Source of the DNA: Anniella stebbinsi
Taxonomy: Eukaryota; Chordata; Lepidosauria; Squamata; Anniellidae
Assembly (NCBI GenBank): GCA_029215795.1
Contig: JARDYH010000004.1
Coordinates: forward strand, 220,279,517-220,343,516
DNA: 64,000 nucleotides
Reading direction: 5' to 3'
Every line of letters starts with the position of its first letter. Position 1 is the stretch's first letter. The notes under the pieces are model-generated. The model had not been told where the DNA came from and did not search any database. It worked only from the letters and a program-made list of their open reading frames with translations. Positions 11,092 through 21,483 of this stretch are shown piece after piece. The translations under genes were made by a program, and so were the position numbers.

Positions 11092-11410
11092 AGGGTGAGC
11101 CTAAGAAAATGAGGACAAGGCTCCTGTATCTTTAAGAGTTGCATTGAGAAGGGAATTTCAGGAGGTGTCATTGTTATGTAGGCAGCACCTGGTGAAATTC
11201 CCTCCTCATCACAACAGTTAGAGCTGCAGGAGCTATACTAGAGTGACCAGACACAAAAGAGGGCAGGGCTCCTGCATCTTTCACTGTTGTGATGAAGAGG
11301 GAATTTCACCAGGTGCTGCATGCATACAAGTGACACCTACTGAAATTCCCTTATCGCTACAACTGTTAAAGATACAGGAGCCCTGTCCTCCTTTTCATAT
11401 GGTCACCCTA
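11092..11410. mobile_element. DP hAT MITE, full length
   Basis: A 319-bp copy flanked by a perfect 8-bp target duplication CTAGAAAT (11084-11091 and 11411-11418), as expected for hAT transposition. The interior has the four-unit inverted structure of the family; the centre GCTATACTAGAGTGACC defines the reverse orientation. It belongs to the GCAGCACCTGGTGAAAT subfamily. Confidence 0.9.
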
Positions 11411-11980
11411 CTAGAAATGAAGAAGTGATTCGCACAACCTCAAGGCAGATGGCTCAGAGCAGATTTTGGGGAAGCTGTTCTCCTCAGGCACATCTGGCTA
11501 GATTGAAAAACATGCCCTACCCATTTGAGGCATGCCCAGTCCCTAACTTCTAAAATCTAATAACACCCTTAATTTTTACCCCGTGTTTGACTCGGTTTTA
11601 ACCCGATACAAACTCGTATACAATTTTCCCAGGGAAAATGGTCAACCTTGCCTGGAGGTCAACAGGGAAGGCATTAAGCATAATTGGAAATGCATCCCTG
11701 TTTTTACAGCTGTCGTAGTTAGGGAAAGGGTACATGGGTAACACTGCCATGCCAAGTTTGATTGTATTTAATACTCGAGCCATAAATAAAATAAAATAAA
11801 CATATTGCAGCTTCAGAAGGTCAAAAAGATTCAATTACCAAGATTAATATTAATTATTTTAGATACCTAACCAAGAATAACAGAATTTAAGGGATGAGTC
11901 CAGCAAGAGAAAGTGGCTTCATTGTCTGTATAAAAATTTCCACTTTTGAACCAAAGTGTGCGTGTGAGGGGGAGATACAA
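11411..11980. other. no recognised feature
   Basis: Apart from a short AAATAAAATAAAA stretch near 11785, nothing is recognised. Confidence 0.4.
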
Positions 11981-12213
11981 TGGCTGAATTTGGACGACAC
12001 AATAAGCAACCGGGGGCGGGGGGGACGGACAATCGTCAGTTGTATTTACTATCGTGTCGTCTGAATGCTGCCATAGTCAACTCAGCGCTGATCCTAATCC
12101 ACACCACAGTTGATTATTTATTACCATGTTGTGTGGGGAGTACTCCTTAGATGAACAACTGTAAAGTTGATTATTACCCCACTATTGACTATCGTGTTGT
12201 CTGAATTCAGCCA
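11981..12213. mobile_element. short palindromic MITE related to the 35639 and 58653 pair
   Basis: The ends are TGGCTGAATTTGGACGACAC and its decayed complement GTGTTGTCTGAATTCAGCCA. The interior has CTATCGTGTCGTCTGAATG and AATCCACACCACAGTTGATT, shared with the larger elements at 35639-36120 and 58653-59177. It is probably an internally deleted relative. No clear target duplication was found. Confidence 0.75.
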
Positions 12214-12276
12214 TTATCTATAAATACAACAAAAAGTTATTTGACAACCAAAGCAGTGCAGAAAATCACCAATGTC

Positions 12277-12487
12277 TAGAGATGTGGAGGCCTGGAAAAA
12301 AACCAGAAAAAATCGGGGGAAATATTTTTTTCCCTTTTTCCCCAAAAAAATTTCCATTTTTTCCCCCAAAATTTCCATTTTTTCCTGGGGGTTTTGTGGA
12401 AAAAAACAGAAATTTTGTGGGGGGAAAGGACAAAAACTATTTTTTCCCCAAATTTCTGCGGTTTTTTTCCAGGCCTTCACATCTCTA
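12277..12487. mobile_element. hAT-type palindromic MITE rich in A/T/G/C runs
   Basis: A 211-bp element. The ends TAGAGATGTGGAGGCCTGGA and TCCAGGCCTTCACATCTCTA are inverted. A perfect 8-bp target duplication CCAATGTC lies at 12269-12276 and 12488-12495, which supports hAT. The interior is built of runs such as CCCCAAAAAAATTTCC, giving open frames in both directions that are not genes. Confidence 0.9.
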
Positions 12488-12495
12488 CCAATGTC

Positions 12496-13104
12496 ATAGG
12501 AAAACATAGAGGAACATGTATGTATTAGAACAGAAATGGAAACTAGACAGTTTTCATGTTAACAAAAAATAACTCCAGCTTTGTTAATATAAAAACTGCC
12601 TAGTTTTTCTTTCCAAACATTCATTTCCCTCCTATTAGGGATGTACGGAGTTTGTTAAATTCGTTCCTCACAGATTGTCAGCCATCTTATGTTCTGTCAT
12701 CAACTCACTGATGGAATCGGAGCTTTTTCTATGGAAACAGCCAGTCTGCTGAGAAATCCGCACATCCATTTTCTAGAAAGACGAACTCATTTGAACCTGT
12801 TGCAGATTTCTTTGACATCGCTACCTCCTACTAAGGAGCCTGTGAGTTTTGCCTAAGGCTAGAGACAGTTGCAAGTAACAGCTGGATTTTACATTTTCAA
12901 AAATCAATCTTTGTTTGTTTCTTCTTCACATTAGTCCTAGGGACAGTCTAGGTGTAATGTGAAACCATCACATCACTTGACAGAGCCCCATTTGAATGCC
13001 TGCAACTTTCTCCCAGAGTTCATCTTCTGGCCATGTAGACTTCATGACTTTAACATTAAGTCAGCGTGTTTTTTTCTTCCTCCGCTCCCCTTCCTTTTTG
13101 TAAC
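12496..13104. other. no recognised feature
   Basis: No gene or repeat could be supported. Confidence 0.4.
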
Positions 13105-13195
13105 ATCTTATCTGATGAAGAGATCTGGAGATCTCAAAAGTTTGCACATTTTTGGTGACTTCTGAGTTGTCCTAATAAACATTTTGCCCTAATAT
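13105..13195 (+). repeat. dispersed repeat with CTGATGAAGAG word
   Basis: TTATCTGATGAAGAGATCTG followed by GTTTGCACA and a CCTAATAAACATTTTG end. A related word pattern lies in reverse at 43950-44035. The family is not named; it is probably a retrotransposon 3' end. Confidence 0.4.
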
Positions 13196-13229
13196 GGATT
13201 TTGGAATCATCATCACCACCTGCTTATTT

Positions 13230-13690
13230 CTAGCATTGGATGGAAGTAAGCAGTAAGATTACACAAATATATTATTGGAGCCGCTACTGTTTCACATTCA
13301 TAAATAATCTGGAGTCCAAGGTGTGCAATGAAGTTGGTAACTTTCCTGATGACACCCAATTGTCCAGGATGGTGATAACCAATATTGATGGTGAAGAGTT
13401 CCAAAAGGATCTCTCCAAACTAGATGGATGAACAATAAAATGGCAAATAAGACTCAAACTAAGTAAGTGCCAGGTGGTAAGTGCAGTTTAAGTAAGCATA
13501 AAGGAGTTGTTTTAGAATCTAAAATGGTGGCGACCTGGTGAATACCAGTTGCTCAGGTACATGACTACGAGGGTGCTATGCACTCATCTCCTGTTTTTTG
13601 GCTTCCCATGGGAATCTGGTAGGCCGCTGTGTGAAACTGGACGCTGGACTAAATGGGCCCTTGGTCTGATCCAGCAGGGCTCTTAGGGCC
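13230..13690 (+). pseudogene. CR1 LINE: decayed reverse transcriptase block plus 3' tail
   Basis: At 13300-13360 the translation shows the CR1 RT palm region, INNLESKVCNEV then a degenerate FPDDTQL where CR1 has F-A-D-D, and at about 13440 the KWQIRL-type continuation. Stops and frameshifts break it. After an internal deletion, 13548-13690 is the TTATG-type CR1 tail (GGTCTGATCCAGCAGGGCTC). The aspartate pair survives but the preceding alanine has become proline. Confidence 0.75.
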
Positions 13691-14345
13691 AAACTACACA
13701 TTCTTCAAATCACCCAGAGCAGAGCTTACCTGACAATTCGGATTGGGACCACAGTGATTCAGGAGGGTGGGATTTAAGCTTTACCCCCTCCTAGGCTGAC
13801 CATATGAAAAGGAGGACAGGGCTCATGTAACTTTAACAGTTGGAGAGAAAAGGGAATTGCAGCCAGTGCCATTTGTATGCAATTAGTTCCTGGTGAAATG
13901 CCCTCTTCTTCAAAACAGTTAAAGTTGCAGGGGCCCTGCCTTCTTTTGTATATGGTCACTCTAGTATAGTGCATGCACCTTTAACTGTTGTGATGAAGAG
14001 GGGATTTCACCAGGAACTAATTGCATACAAATGACACTGGCTGAAATTCCCTTTTCTCTCCAACTGTTAAAGTTATATGAGCCCTGTCCTCCTTTTCATA
14101 TGGTCAGCCTACCCCCTCCCATTTTTGTCCCAAAATTCTACCCACCACTGGCAGGGAGGGAGGGGTGTTAGAAAACAAAAAGCTATCTACCTCCATTCCA
14201 ATGGGGAAGTTTAGTTTTTGGTTTTCTTTTAACCCCACCCCTGGTGGGGTGTGTGTGAAATTTCAGAATGAAAATGGGAGGGGGGAGTTTAAATCCCACC
14301 TCCTGAATTACCATGGTCCCGATCTGAATCGGTTATACTTTAGTA
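13691..14345. mobile_element. palindromic MITE with GGGCCAAACTACACA end, split by a DP copy
   Basis: The left arm 13691-13791 (GGATTGGGACC, then ATTCAGGAGGGTGGGATTTA) pairs with 14285-14335 (AAATCCCACCTCCTGAATTA, then GGTCCCGATCTGAATC). Between the arms lies a full DP element with its own target duplication. A related copy is at 45650-46022. The right end is lost or decayed. Confidence 0.65.
13792..14111. mobile_element. DP hAT MITE, full length, type copy
   Basis: 320 bp with ends TAGGCTGACCATATG and CATATGGTCAGCCTA and a perfect 8-bp duplication CCCCCTCC (13784-13791, 14112-14119). Each half contains two related inverted units, so the copy is a palindrome made of palindromes. The asymmetric centre CTAGTATAGTGC gives the forward orientation. 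It belongs to the GCAATTAGTTCCTGGTGAAAT subfamily. Confidence 0.95.
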
Positions 14346-15002
14346 AGTAAGCCGTAGCTCTGTTAATTTAGGTCTTGTGTTCATATGTTTCTATCTTGAT
14401 GAATTATTGGGTCTCATCCTGCAGGGATTTGCTTATGTTTCAATAAACAACAGACCTGTTTATCTCTGTTCAAAGGAGTCGTTGCAGGTGGCAACTATTT
14501 CGATCCAAGAAGAGTTTGTACTTCAGAAATGAATGTGAAGTGTGCCATTCTTTTACAGAAGTAAACTTTTAAAATATAATTTAAACGTCTCTGTAGAAAG
14601 AGCGCCCTATTCTCTGAATCGAAACAATTTCTCCAGTGATAAATGGACCTGGCTTTAGTATCTAAAATTCTCAGCTTCTGGCTGACCAAGCACCACTCCT
14701 AAAAATGAGTGCAAAATCCTTACTACTATAATTCACAGTCTATCTTGAAATGGAGAAAACAAGGCTGGATGGTTAACGATCAACCAAGAAAGACGCATAA
14801 GATATAACAGGACAATAAATTCTAAATAAATGGAAAGCAAACTGCCTGAAAAATTCTACTTGTTGCCTTCTCGTGCCTCAAGGGGGAAATTTAGCAAAAC
14901 ACTCTACTAACTAGGTACAATTCTGCATCCAGATTATACCCCTACCAACCCCCACATACTCTTTCGGTTTTTTGTAGTGACATTACGCTCAGAATAAATG
15001 CA
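14346..15002. other. no recognised feature
   Basis: AT-rich sequence, no gene or repeat recognised. Confidence 0.4.
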
Positions 15003-15085
15003 AGCTGCACCTACTGAAATTCTCTTTTCTACACAACTATTAAAGGCACAGGATCCTTGTCTTTGTTTCCATCTGGCCACCCATG
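15003..15085. mobile_element. DP MITE fragment (right quarter)
   Basis: GCACCTACTGAAATTCTCTT, then ACAACTATTAAAGGCACAGG and a decayed end CATCTGGCCACCCAT match the outer right unit of the DP family. Confidence 0.7.
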
Positions 15086-15582
15086 AAAATTATGTCTTAT
15101 GACACATCCAGATTCACCACCATTGATCCACAGCCAAGGTGGTTAGCCAGCCAGCCAGCAAAAGAATGCAGAAGCCCTGAATTCTGCATTCTATGGCTTC
15201 TGTCCAACTTTCTTAGCTGCAGGTCAATAATGGTGCGCCAAGAAGTGTTGTTAAGGAGTTCCAAGTAATACAAGTCAGCCATTGCCAACATTCTTGAGAA
15301 AGAGTCTGAAAATGGAATTTAATTTCTGTTTTGGCCTCATCTGTCACTCCCACCTACTGTACTGGAAAAAGCCAAATTAAATTCGCTGTTTGGTTCTTGC
15401 AGCCATTAGGATTCCCATCAAATAAGGTTCTTTGGGACCCCATGGGTGGATTACCCATTATCTCCAGCATCCTTAGGTTGGCAGATTCTCTACAAGCCAA
15501 TGCTTGATTCCTAGCCTATCATAACTGACCAAGATGGTCAAGCAGCTAGCCATGGAATGCAAGACATCTTGAAAAATGCATA
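15086..15582. other. no recognised feature
   Basis: Nothing recognised on either strand. Confidence 0.4.
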
Positions 15583-15682
15583 GGCCCTGTTAAGAAGACA
15601 CCTTAAATCACGGTGGTTAAGGCTTTTTTGTTAACTAAAAGGCCTTAACCACCATAGTTTAAGGTGCCTTTTGAACAGGGCC
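15583..15682. mobile_element. short palindromic MITE of the CTTAACCACC type
   Basis: The 100-bp palindrome has ends GGCCCTGTTAAGAAGACACC and TTTTGAACAGGGCC. The inner arms GGTGGTTAAGGC and GCCTTAACCACC are perfect complements. It is related to the nested palindrome at 60407-60610. Confidence 0.85.
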
Positions 15683-15839
15683 ATTATTCAATTTACAGCA
15701 GACAAGAATTAGTGGAAGCATCAATTTGTTTATTCTAAATATAACCCCAGCCATACGATAGGACCACATTAGTGGTCACAACCACACTTGGAATAAGTGA
15801 GGTATCACCAAATTTGGCACACTGGTCACAGTTCTGGTG

Positions 15840-16157
15840 GGGTGACCATATGAAAAGGAGGACAGGACTCCTGTATCTTTAACAGTTGTAGAGAAAAGGG
15901 AATTTCAGCGGGTATCATTGTTATGCATGCAGCACCTGGTGAAAATCCCTCTTCATCACAACCGTTAAAGCTGCAGGAGCTATACTAGAATGACCAGATA
16001 CAAAAGAGGGCAGGGCTCCTGCAGCTTTAAAGGTTGTGATGAGGAGGGAATTTCACCAGGTGCTGCATGCATACAAAGGACACTTGCTGAAATCCCCCTT
16101 TCTTCACAACTGTTAAATATAAAGAAGTCCTGTCCTCTTTTTCATATGGTCACCCTA
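15840..16157. mobile_element. DP hAT MITE, full length
   Basis: 318 bp with a perfect 8-bp duplication GTTCTGGT (15832-15839, 16158-16165). The left end has lost one base (GGGGTGACC). Reverse orientation by its centre GAGCTATACTAGAATGACC; GCAGCACCTGGTGAAAA subfamily. Confidence 0.95.
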
Positions 16158-16165
16158 GTTCTGGT

Positions 16166-16565
16166 ATTTTTGGAATACAGGCACACATAGATGGAGCAAG
16201 GACAGGGAGTCCTTCGTACCTAATTGTCGCTGGCCAGGAGCAAGTAACTGATGCAAGTTGCCCTGCTCAAGTAATTCTGGCTTCCAAGTGTTATCGCAGC
16301 AGAATGAGAACACGTTTTGGCAAGGCAACTTGCTTACCACTGAGATCGTGTATGAACAAACCTCAAGTTCTATTAAGGTAACCTGGGCTAAAGTTCAATT
16401 TCCCAAGCTAAATTAAGATGTAGATTATGGCTTCAACAATCTACCTTTTCATTGTTATTTTGCTTCCTTCACAATAAAATGCCCCTCAAACAGGTTGGGT
16501 CTATTTAATAATGTGTGAAGTAACCTTAGAGCAGAGGTGGGAAAACATCAGGCTTGCAGGATCAA
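16166..16565. other. no recognised feature
   Basis: No gene or repeat recognised. Confidence 0.4.
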
Positions 16566-16718
16566 CGTAGGGATGGGTGAGAATTTCATTTGGTTTTGGG
16601 GTTGTTTTTATAAGAATCTATCAAAAATTTGCAAAAAAAATCATAAACAGGACAGAAAGAACTTGAGGTTGTTGTTTTTTAAAATCAAGTTTTGGAGAAG
16701 GCAAACCTGACAGATTCA
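16566..16718 (+). repeat. local direct duplication, unit 1
   Basis: GGTGAGAATTTCATTTGG, later ATAAACAGGACAGAAAGAAC and a TTTTTTAAAAT stretch recur in the same order at 17425-17575. The two units flank an H1 MITE. Confidence 0.7.
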
Positions 16719-17250
16719 GGCCATTTCTACACCAGGCATTTCGCCTGGGATGGCCCCCGGCTGGTCCCTGTGAGACCAAATGACACACAGGGACTCCAGG
16801 AGGGAGGGGGCATGATATTTTCCAGCGATAAGGGAACCCTGGAAAATCCCAAATCTTCTGCAGTCCTGGGAAGTTCCCGGGACCATGGGAGATGTGGCCA
16901 CCCGTCCCGGGTGCTGCCGCGCTTATTTGTGAGTAAGCGCAGCAGCACAAATGGGCACGGAGCCGCACCGCGTGGCTCTGTGCCCATCAGGGTAGGGAGG
17001 AGAAAATCCGCCGTCCCCAGGATGGCAGGGGGAAAGGGGCCTGCAATTTCCCCACACACACACCTTTTTGACAGAGCGCAAAAGTACTCTTCTCGGATGC
17101 ATTTGGAAAAAAAATGGTGGCCACAACAGCCCGGGAGGAACCCAGGTCGTCACACTTCCTGGTGTGGATTAACGTGCCGATCCTGGAAGGAGGCACTTCC
17201 GGGATCGCCACCCCTCCCGCCTTCTACACCCGTCCAGTGTAGAAAGGGCC
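16719..17250. mobile_element. H1 MITE, GC-rich (copy 2)
   Basis: The ends GGCCATTTCTACACC and GTGTAGAAAGGGCC are inverted. The flanking triplets TCA and TCT agree at two of three bases. The conserved internal stem lies at 16952-16964 and 16974-16986, with one G-T mismatch. The open frame of 194 codons at 16692-17276 runs through and beyond the element and is not a gene. Confidence 0.8.
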
Positions 17251-17424
17251 TCTGTGACAGGGCTTTGAGTACTTAGCTCTTCAAAGTCTGGATCTGAATC
17301 CCCATGTTTTCAACTGTGTTTGCAGTGATGAATCAGAGTTGCCACCTCTTTTTTCTGACACACAGGCAGGTACAACATGGACCTCTCCCTGCTAGGAATA
17401 ACCAAACCTATTGAATCTGGCCAC

Positions 17425-17575
17425 TGCAGATAGGTGAGAATTTTGTTGGGTCCCTTGTTTGATAAGAACTTCCCAAAATTCACACATTTTTATATAAACA
17501 GGACAGAAAAGACTGGAGATTTATTTTATTTTTTAAAAAAATTGAACGTTGGATAAAGCAAAAATGACCTATTAA
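17425..17575 (+). repeat. local direct duplication, unit 2
   Basis: The second copy of the 16566-16718 unit, diverged by substitutions and small indels. Confidence 0.65.
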
Positions 17576-17753
17576 TCCATCACTACCACAGGCTCAACAT
17601 CCACCAACACGAGCCTGGGTCAAAAGGCATAGCTTGCAATGAAAGAATTCCAAGTCACAGAATTCATTTTGGGTACCAGAACTGGTCCAACATCCTAATT
17701 TAACGTAGAAGGGGGAGACTTTTTATTGTTGCTATTGTAAAACAACTGGGGCA

Positions 17754-17880
17754 GGGTCTACACTACTGCTTTAAAACAGTTTACAACAGTTTTGACAACT
17801 GTTGGGGCCCATGACATATTCCATATACAGTTTTCAAACCGTTTTCAAAGTGTTTTATCCTGCTTGGTTTAGATCCGGCC
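17754..17880. mobile_element. H2 MITE, decayed copy
   Basis: GGGTCTACACTACTGCTTTA at the left, CAACTGTTGGGGCCCAT in the middle and CCTGCTTGGTTTAGATCCGG at the right match the H2 family at 55415 and 62769. The left end is partly lost. Confidence 0.7.
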
Positions 17881-18239
17881 CCAAAGACAGAAACATTTGC
17901 AGATCTATTGAAAATCGCTCAGCGATCTACCGATGGATCCCAATTGACCTTCTGCCCACTTCTGCCCTAGAGATTCTTATGGCAATTCAGAATGTTCTGA
18001 AACCTCCAACTCTAGCATGGCTGGAAAACCCATTTTCCATCCCCTCTTCTTGAAGCAGCGAACTTCCTTTTATCTTTGCTTGCTTTACGGCGAGTAAGAG
18101 GTGGGGTCATTGAAATTCCACCCAACCCAAAGGGAGTCCAACCTTTCAACCCAGCGTCTGACAAGCTCCTATCTTTGCCCGAGTACCAGCAAGAAGCAAA
18201 GAATTAAAAGAGGCTTTTTCAAAAAGACACACGGGATAA
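17881..18239. other. no recognised feature
   Basis: No gene or repeat recognised. Confidence 0.4.
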
Positions 18240-18470
18240 ACGCCTTGTTTAAAGAACACAAAACACTGCAGAGGTTGTTGCGTGATGTGCCTAGTCGCTG
18301 CCTTATAACTCCGTTGTTGCAAGAACTGCACTGGCTGCCAATTTTTTACCAGGCCAGGTTTAAGGTTTTGGTATTAACCAAACTTGGGTGCAAACATGGC
18401 CACCTGTCAGGATGGATTCAAGTCTAGCTTACACCGTAAGGCTGCCACATAGCAGACCCCTGGAATAGCC
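18240..18470 (+). pseudogene. L2-clade LINE C-terminal fragment
   Basis: At about 18300-18390 the reading ITPLLQELHWLPIFYQARFK is the conserved block that follows the RT domain in L2-like LINEs, and VLVLTK follows. It is truncated on both sides. Confidence 0.75.
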
Positions 18471-19420
18471 TCCAACCATGTGCCAGATGTTCCACATGCT
18501 GACAGCAATGTGTGTACAGTGGCTCACCATGTGCATTACCCAGCAGCACATGGAGATTCAGTGTGAGCTACTATCCGTGCATTTCTAAACTTTTCAAGAA
18601 CTGTGACTGGGTTTACAAACACGCACACACACACACTTTAGGAGTAGTAAGATTCATCAGCCCTTTTTCTTTTCTTTTCTCTTTTTTACACAAAATTCCA
18701 TCTCCTCTTTTCTTGATGCATGTTTATAAGTTTAATTCAACTTCTTCTTTTAAAAAAAAAAAAAAAAAGCCTTTTTGTCTAGTAAACCTCCTGACTGAAT
18801 TTACTGATATGTTTTTGGAAAGCCACGCCATATGCTGAATGTTGATAGAAAACCATATTCCCAGAAATACAATAAGATATATTTTCTCCTTCTCACATAA
18901 TTTATAAGGTGCCATTTTGCAGAATTACATTCACACTCAAAACTTTTCTGCAGTAGCTGTTATCATATGGGAGATAAGACAGGCCAACCTAGCTCAGTTG
19001 GGTTCCATTTTCCTTAATTTTAATATGCAGAAAAAGAGATAATGGGTCACCTTTTCCTTCTTTTAGAACCAAGATACATTCTCCCAGCATCTGCTTGCAT
19101 AATGACAGTGAAAAATCTCCTCTCTTTCGTTAAACTTTGCGCTCTGTACATCAGTCATTTTGGCACTTATGGCCTTGCGCTGCAGAAGAGGATCACTCTG
19201 TGATTTGCGATGTCACAATGGCCTCATCAGTCTGAGCTCCAGGAAACAAGTTTCATGTTCACCTCGCTTTGCCAAGTGCGGAGAGATTCTAGGGGCGCAA
19301 TGCTTGCCCGGCTTTCATTTCCCTTGCAAGGAAGGCACTGGAGACATATTGGCGTTTTGCAGTAGGTGCGTTTATTTACAAATAGACATGTTGAGCATAG
19401 GCGGAGACACGGCTCAAAGG
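18471..19420. other. no gene; short (CA)n and an A-run
   Basis: A short CA run lies near 18621-18638 and an A-run of about 17 near 18752-18768. Nothing else was recognised. Confidence 0.4.
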
Positions 19421-19790
19421 AGGAGTGTCCAATCTCTTTCAGCCTGGGGGTGGAGCTTCATTTTGGAGAAGGCCTCAGGAGCCGCAGTCCAATGGTGCAT
19501 GGGGCTGAAGGCAAAAATGGGGGAGATGCAATAATCCCACCATATTTTACTTCAACACTCTTACTACTAGTAACTAAGCCAGAGGGGAGGCATTTCAACC
19601 TTTTAGAATGAGGGAAATCTGCAACATCTGGAAAAGCAGTGAGGCTGGGGGGGAAGGAGTGTGGCTATCTGGGGAAACCTGGAAAGCCACATCTGGAACC
19701 TAGGTGGGCAGGGTGCTACTTTTTAGGGAACCCCAGAGAGCTGGATTGTGCCCCCAGTTAGGCCGATAGACCTGAGGTTCCAAACCCGTC
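19421..19790 (+). mobile_element. Z, old hAT-like element
   Basis: It starts with AGGAGTGTCCAATCTCTTTC, a hAT-style end matching in reverse the end near 42467-42488 (GGCTGAAAGAATTTCAACAC). The middle TTTCAACCTTTTAGAAT is shared with 48015-48090. The element is old and strongly diverged. Confidence 0.6.
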
Positions 19791-20050
19791 TTAAAGATTC
19801 CCACAAACAGCCAATGTCCACTGCTCCCACATCAGAGCTCTAAAGGGTTGCAGTGAACACTCCACCATGCAGTTATAGCTTACAGAACGCCTGCAGTATC
19901 ACCGGCTGTTCTGTACATGCTTCTCATAGCCTCTGCCCCAGACTGCCATTTCTACTGCTTCTCTTCACATAGAGACACCTAGTTTCCATCCTCCATCTTC
20001 CTTAGCTGGGTATAGGGAGGGCAAAGAAAGGCACTCCCCTGTCATGTGTC
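19791..20050. other. no recognised feature
   Basis: Nothing recognised. Confidence 0.4.
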
Positions 20051-20058
20051 TCCTAGCC

Positions 20059-20563
20059 CAGGGGTGGAGAACCTCACAGTGGGTTCCCATCTGACAGGTT
20101 CCTATCTCTGCAGCTCAGCTCTTTTCCCCTTTGTCCCTGTCCCCCAAGCAAGCTGGTGGTGGAGGAAAGGATTGCTCTGAGTAGCAGGAAGAGGGGCGTG
20201 CTGCAGAGTGAAGGGGGGCAGGGTATGGAGGGATAGATGTTGATGGGGGACAGAGTATGGATAGGTGTGAATGGGGGACAGAGTATGGAGAGACAGGGGG
20301 ACAAGGCATGGAGGGATAGGTGCGAATGGGGGACAGGGTATGGAGGGATAGGGGGACAGGGATGGAGGGACAGTTGTAAATGGGACACAGGGTATGGAGG
20401 GATAGGTGCAAATGGGGGGACAGGTTATGGAGTACAGGTGTGAATGGGGTGTCCCTGCCCACTTTTGTTTTTGGCTCCAGCCCCATCCATTGCCACTGTA
20501 CAGCCCCTGATCATATTGTCTCGAGGGAATATGGTCCTTGACTTAAAACATTCCCCACCCCTG
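20059..20563. mobile_element. hAT-type element carrying a minisatellite
   Basis: 505 bp with ends CAGGGGTGGAGAA and TTCCCCACCCCTG and a perfect 8-bp duplication TCCTAGCC (20051-20058, 20564-20571). CAGGG-type ends plus 8-bp duplications are typical of hAT. The interior holds a G-rich minisatellite, so the minus-strand open frames of 104 and 123 codons (Pro/Ser repeats) are artefacts. Confidence 0.9.
20205..20445. repeat. minisatellite, about 28-36-bp G-rich units
   Basis: Variable units contain GGGGGACAG, GTATGGA and GATAGGTG(C/T)(G/A)AAT in tandem, about seven or eight times, inside the hAT element. Confidence 0.9.
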
Positions 20564-20571
20564 TCCTAGCC

Positions 20572-21475
20572 ACTCAGAAGACTTGAGGAGATCCAGGTAT
20601 TGAGAGCAATCCATCAGCCAATCTCCCCAATGATATAGACACTCAGCAACCTTGTCAGGACTGTTAAGGAGTTTCCAGTAGTACGTCTGGCTCCATTAAT
20701 CCCCTTCCTTTATAAATCCCTCCCTATCTTACAACAGCTGCAAGGCCAGTCCCCGTTTCTCTGTATTGAGATGTGCTGTGAACATACCTAGGAAATGCTG
20801 GAACCTTTATCCCCAGGATTTACAAACTTCTGATGGCTGAGCACACATAAAAATGAAATTGGAACCACACTTCATTCTTAACTGTCCAAACATTTTTACC
20901 TTTACAGTATGCGAGAATAACCTCTCATCAGAGGAGACCATCTCCCCTCCCATGTTTCTTCTGCATGAGTCACACTACTCTGAGCAAACCTCCAGACTGG
21001 AAGGCGGAAAATCCAGACCAATGGCTTCTGCAGAGACACAACTAGGAACCACCTCAGAGAGAGGGTAATTCTGCAGCATTTTTGTATCTGTAGTAAATCG
21101 CCCACCTGATGCCAAAATGCACCAGAATCACTGCTCCCCTCCAGTGGAGACCAATTCAAAGGGCAGAGCAGAAAGCCTTCTTCGGAAATGGGTCTTTCGG
21201 GCTCACAGCCTTTAATTTAGCCGCAGCATGCAGTTTCAGGCTGTCTGCTTAAAGCAATCGGCCTTTCAAACAGCTGGATCAAGATGGGTTGGTTTCTTCC
21301 CAGCCAACAGAGCAGTTAACAGAGTTGCTGTCGCTGCAGCCTGCACCAGTGAGTTCACACATTACATTCTTCAGTGGATCGTCCTTGGTAGCTAGAATTG
21401 GCGATATCAATGTCATGGTACATTGCTTTTCACCTTTGCGGTACCTAAGCAAAGGGAGATAAACTACGAGGCAAC
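20572..21475. other. no recognised feature
   Basis: About 900 bp without a recognised gene or repeat. Confidence 0.4.
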
Positions 21476-21483
21476 TGTATGCT

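Noticed and set aside
13792..14111. MicroRNA precursor
   Set aside because: The long hairpin is a transposon with an 8-bp target duplication and many copies; no evidence for a processed small RNA.
16692..17276. 194-codon open frame on the plus strand
   Set aside because: It runs through an H1 MITE and its flank; the GC-rich element gives open frames on both strands, and the other four copies do not keep the frame.
20074..20486. Pro/Ser/His-rich repeat proteins on the minus strand
   Set aside because: Translation of a minisatellite inside a hAT element.
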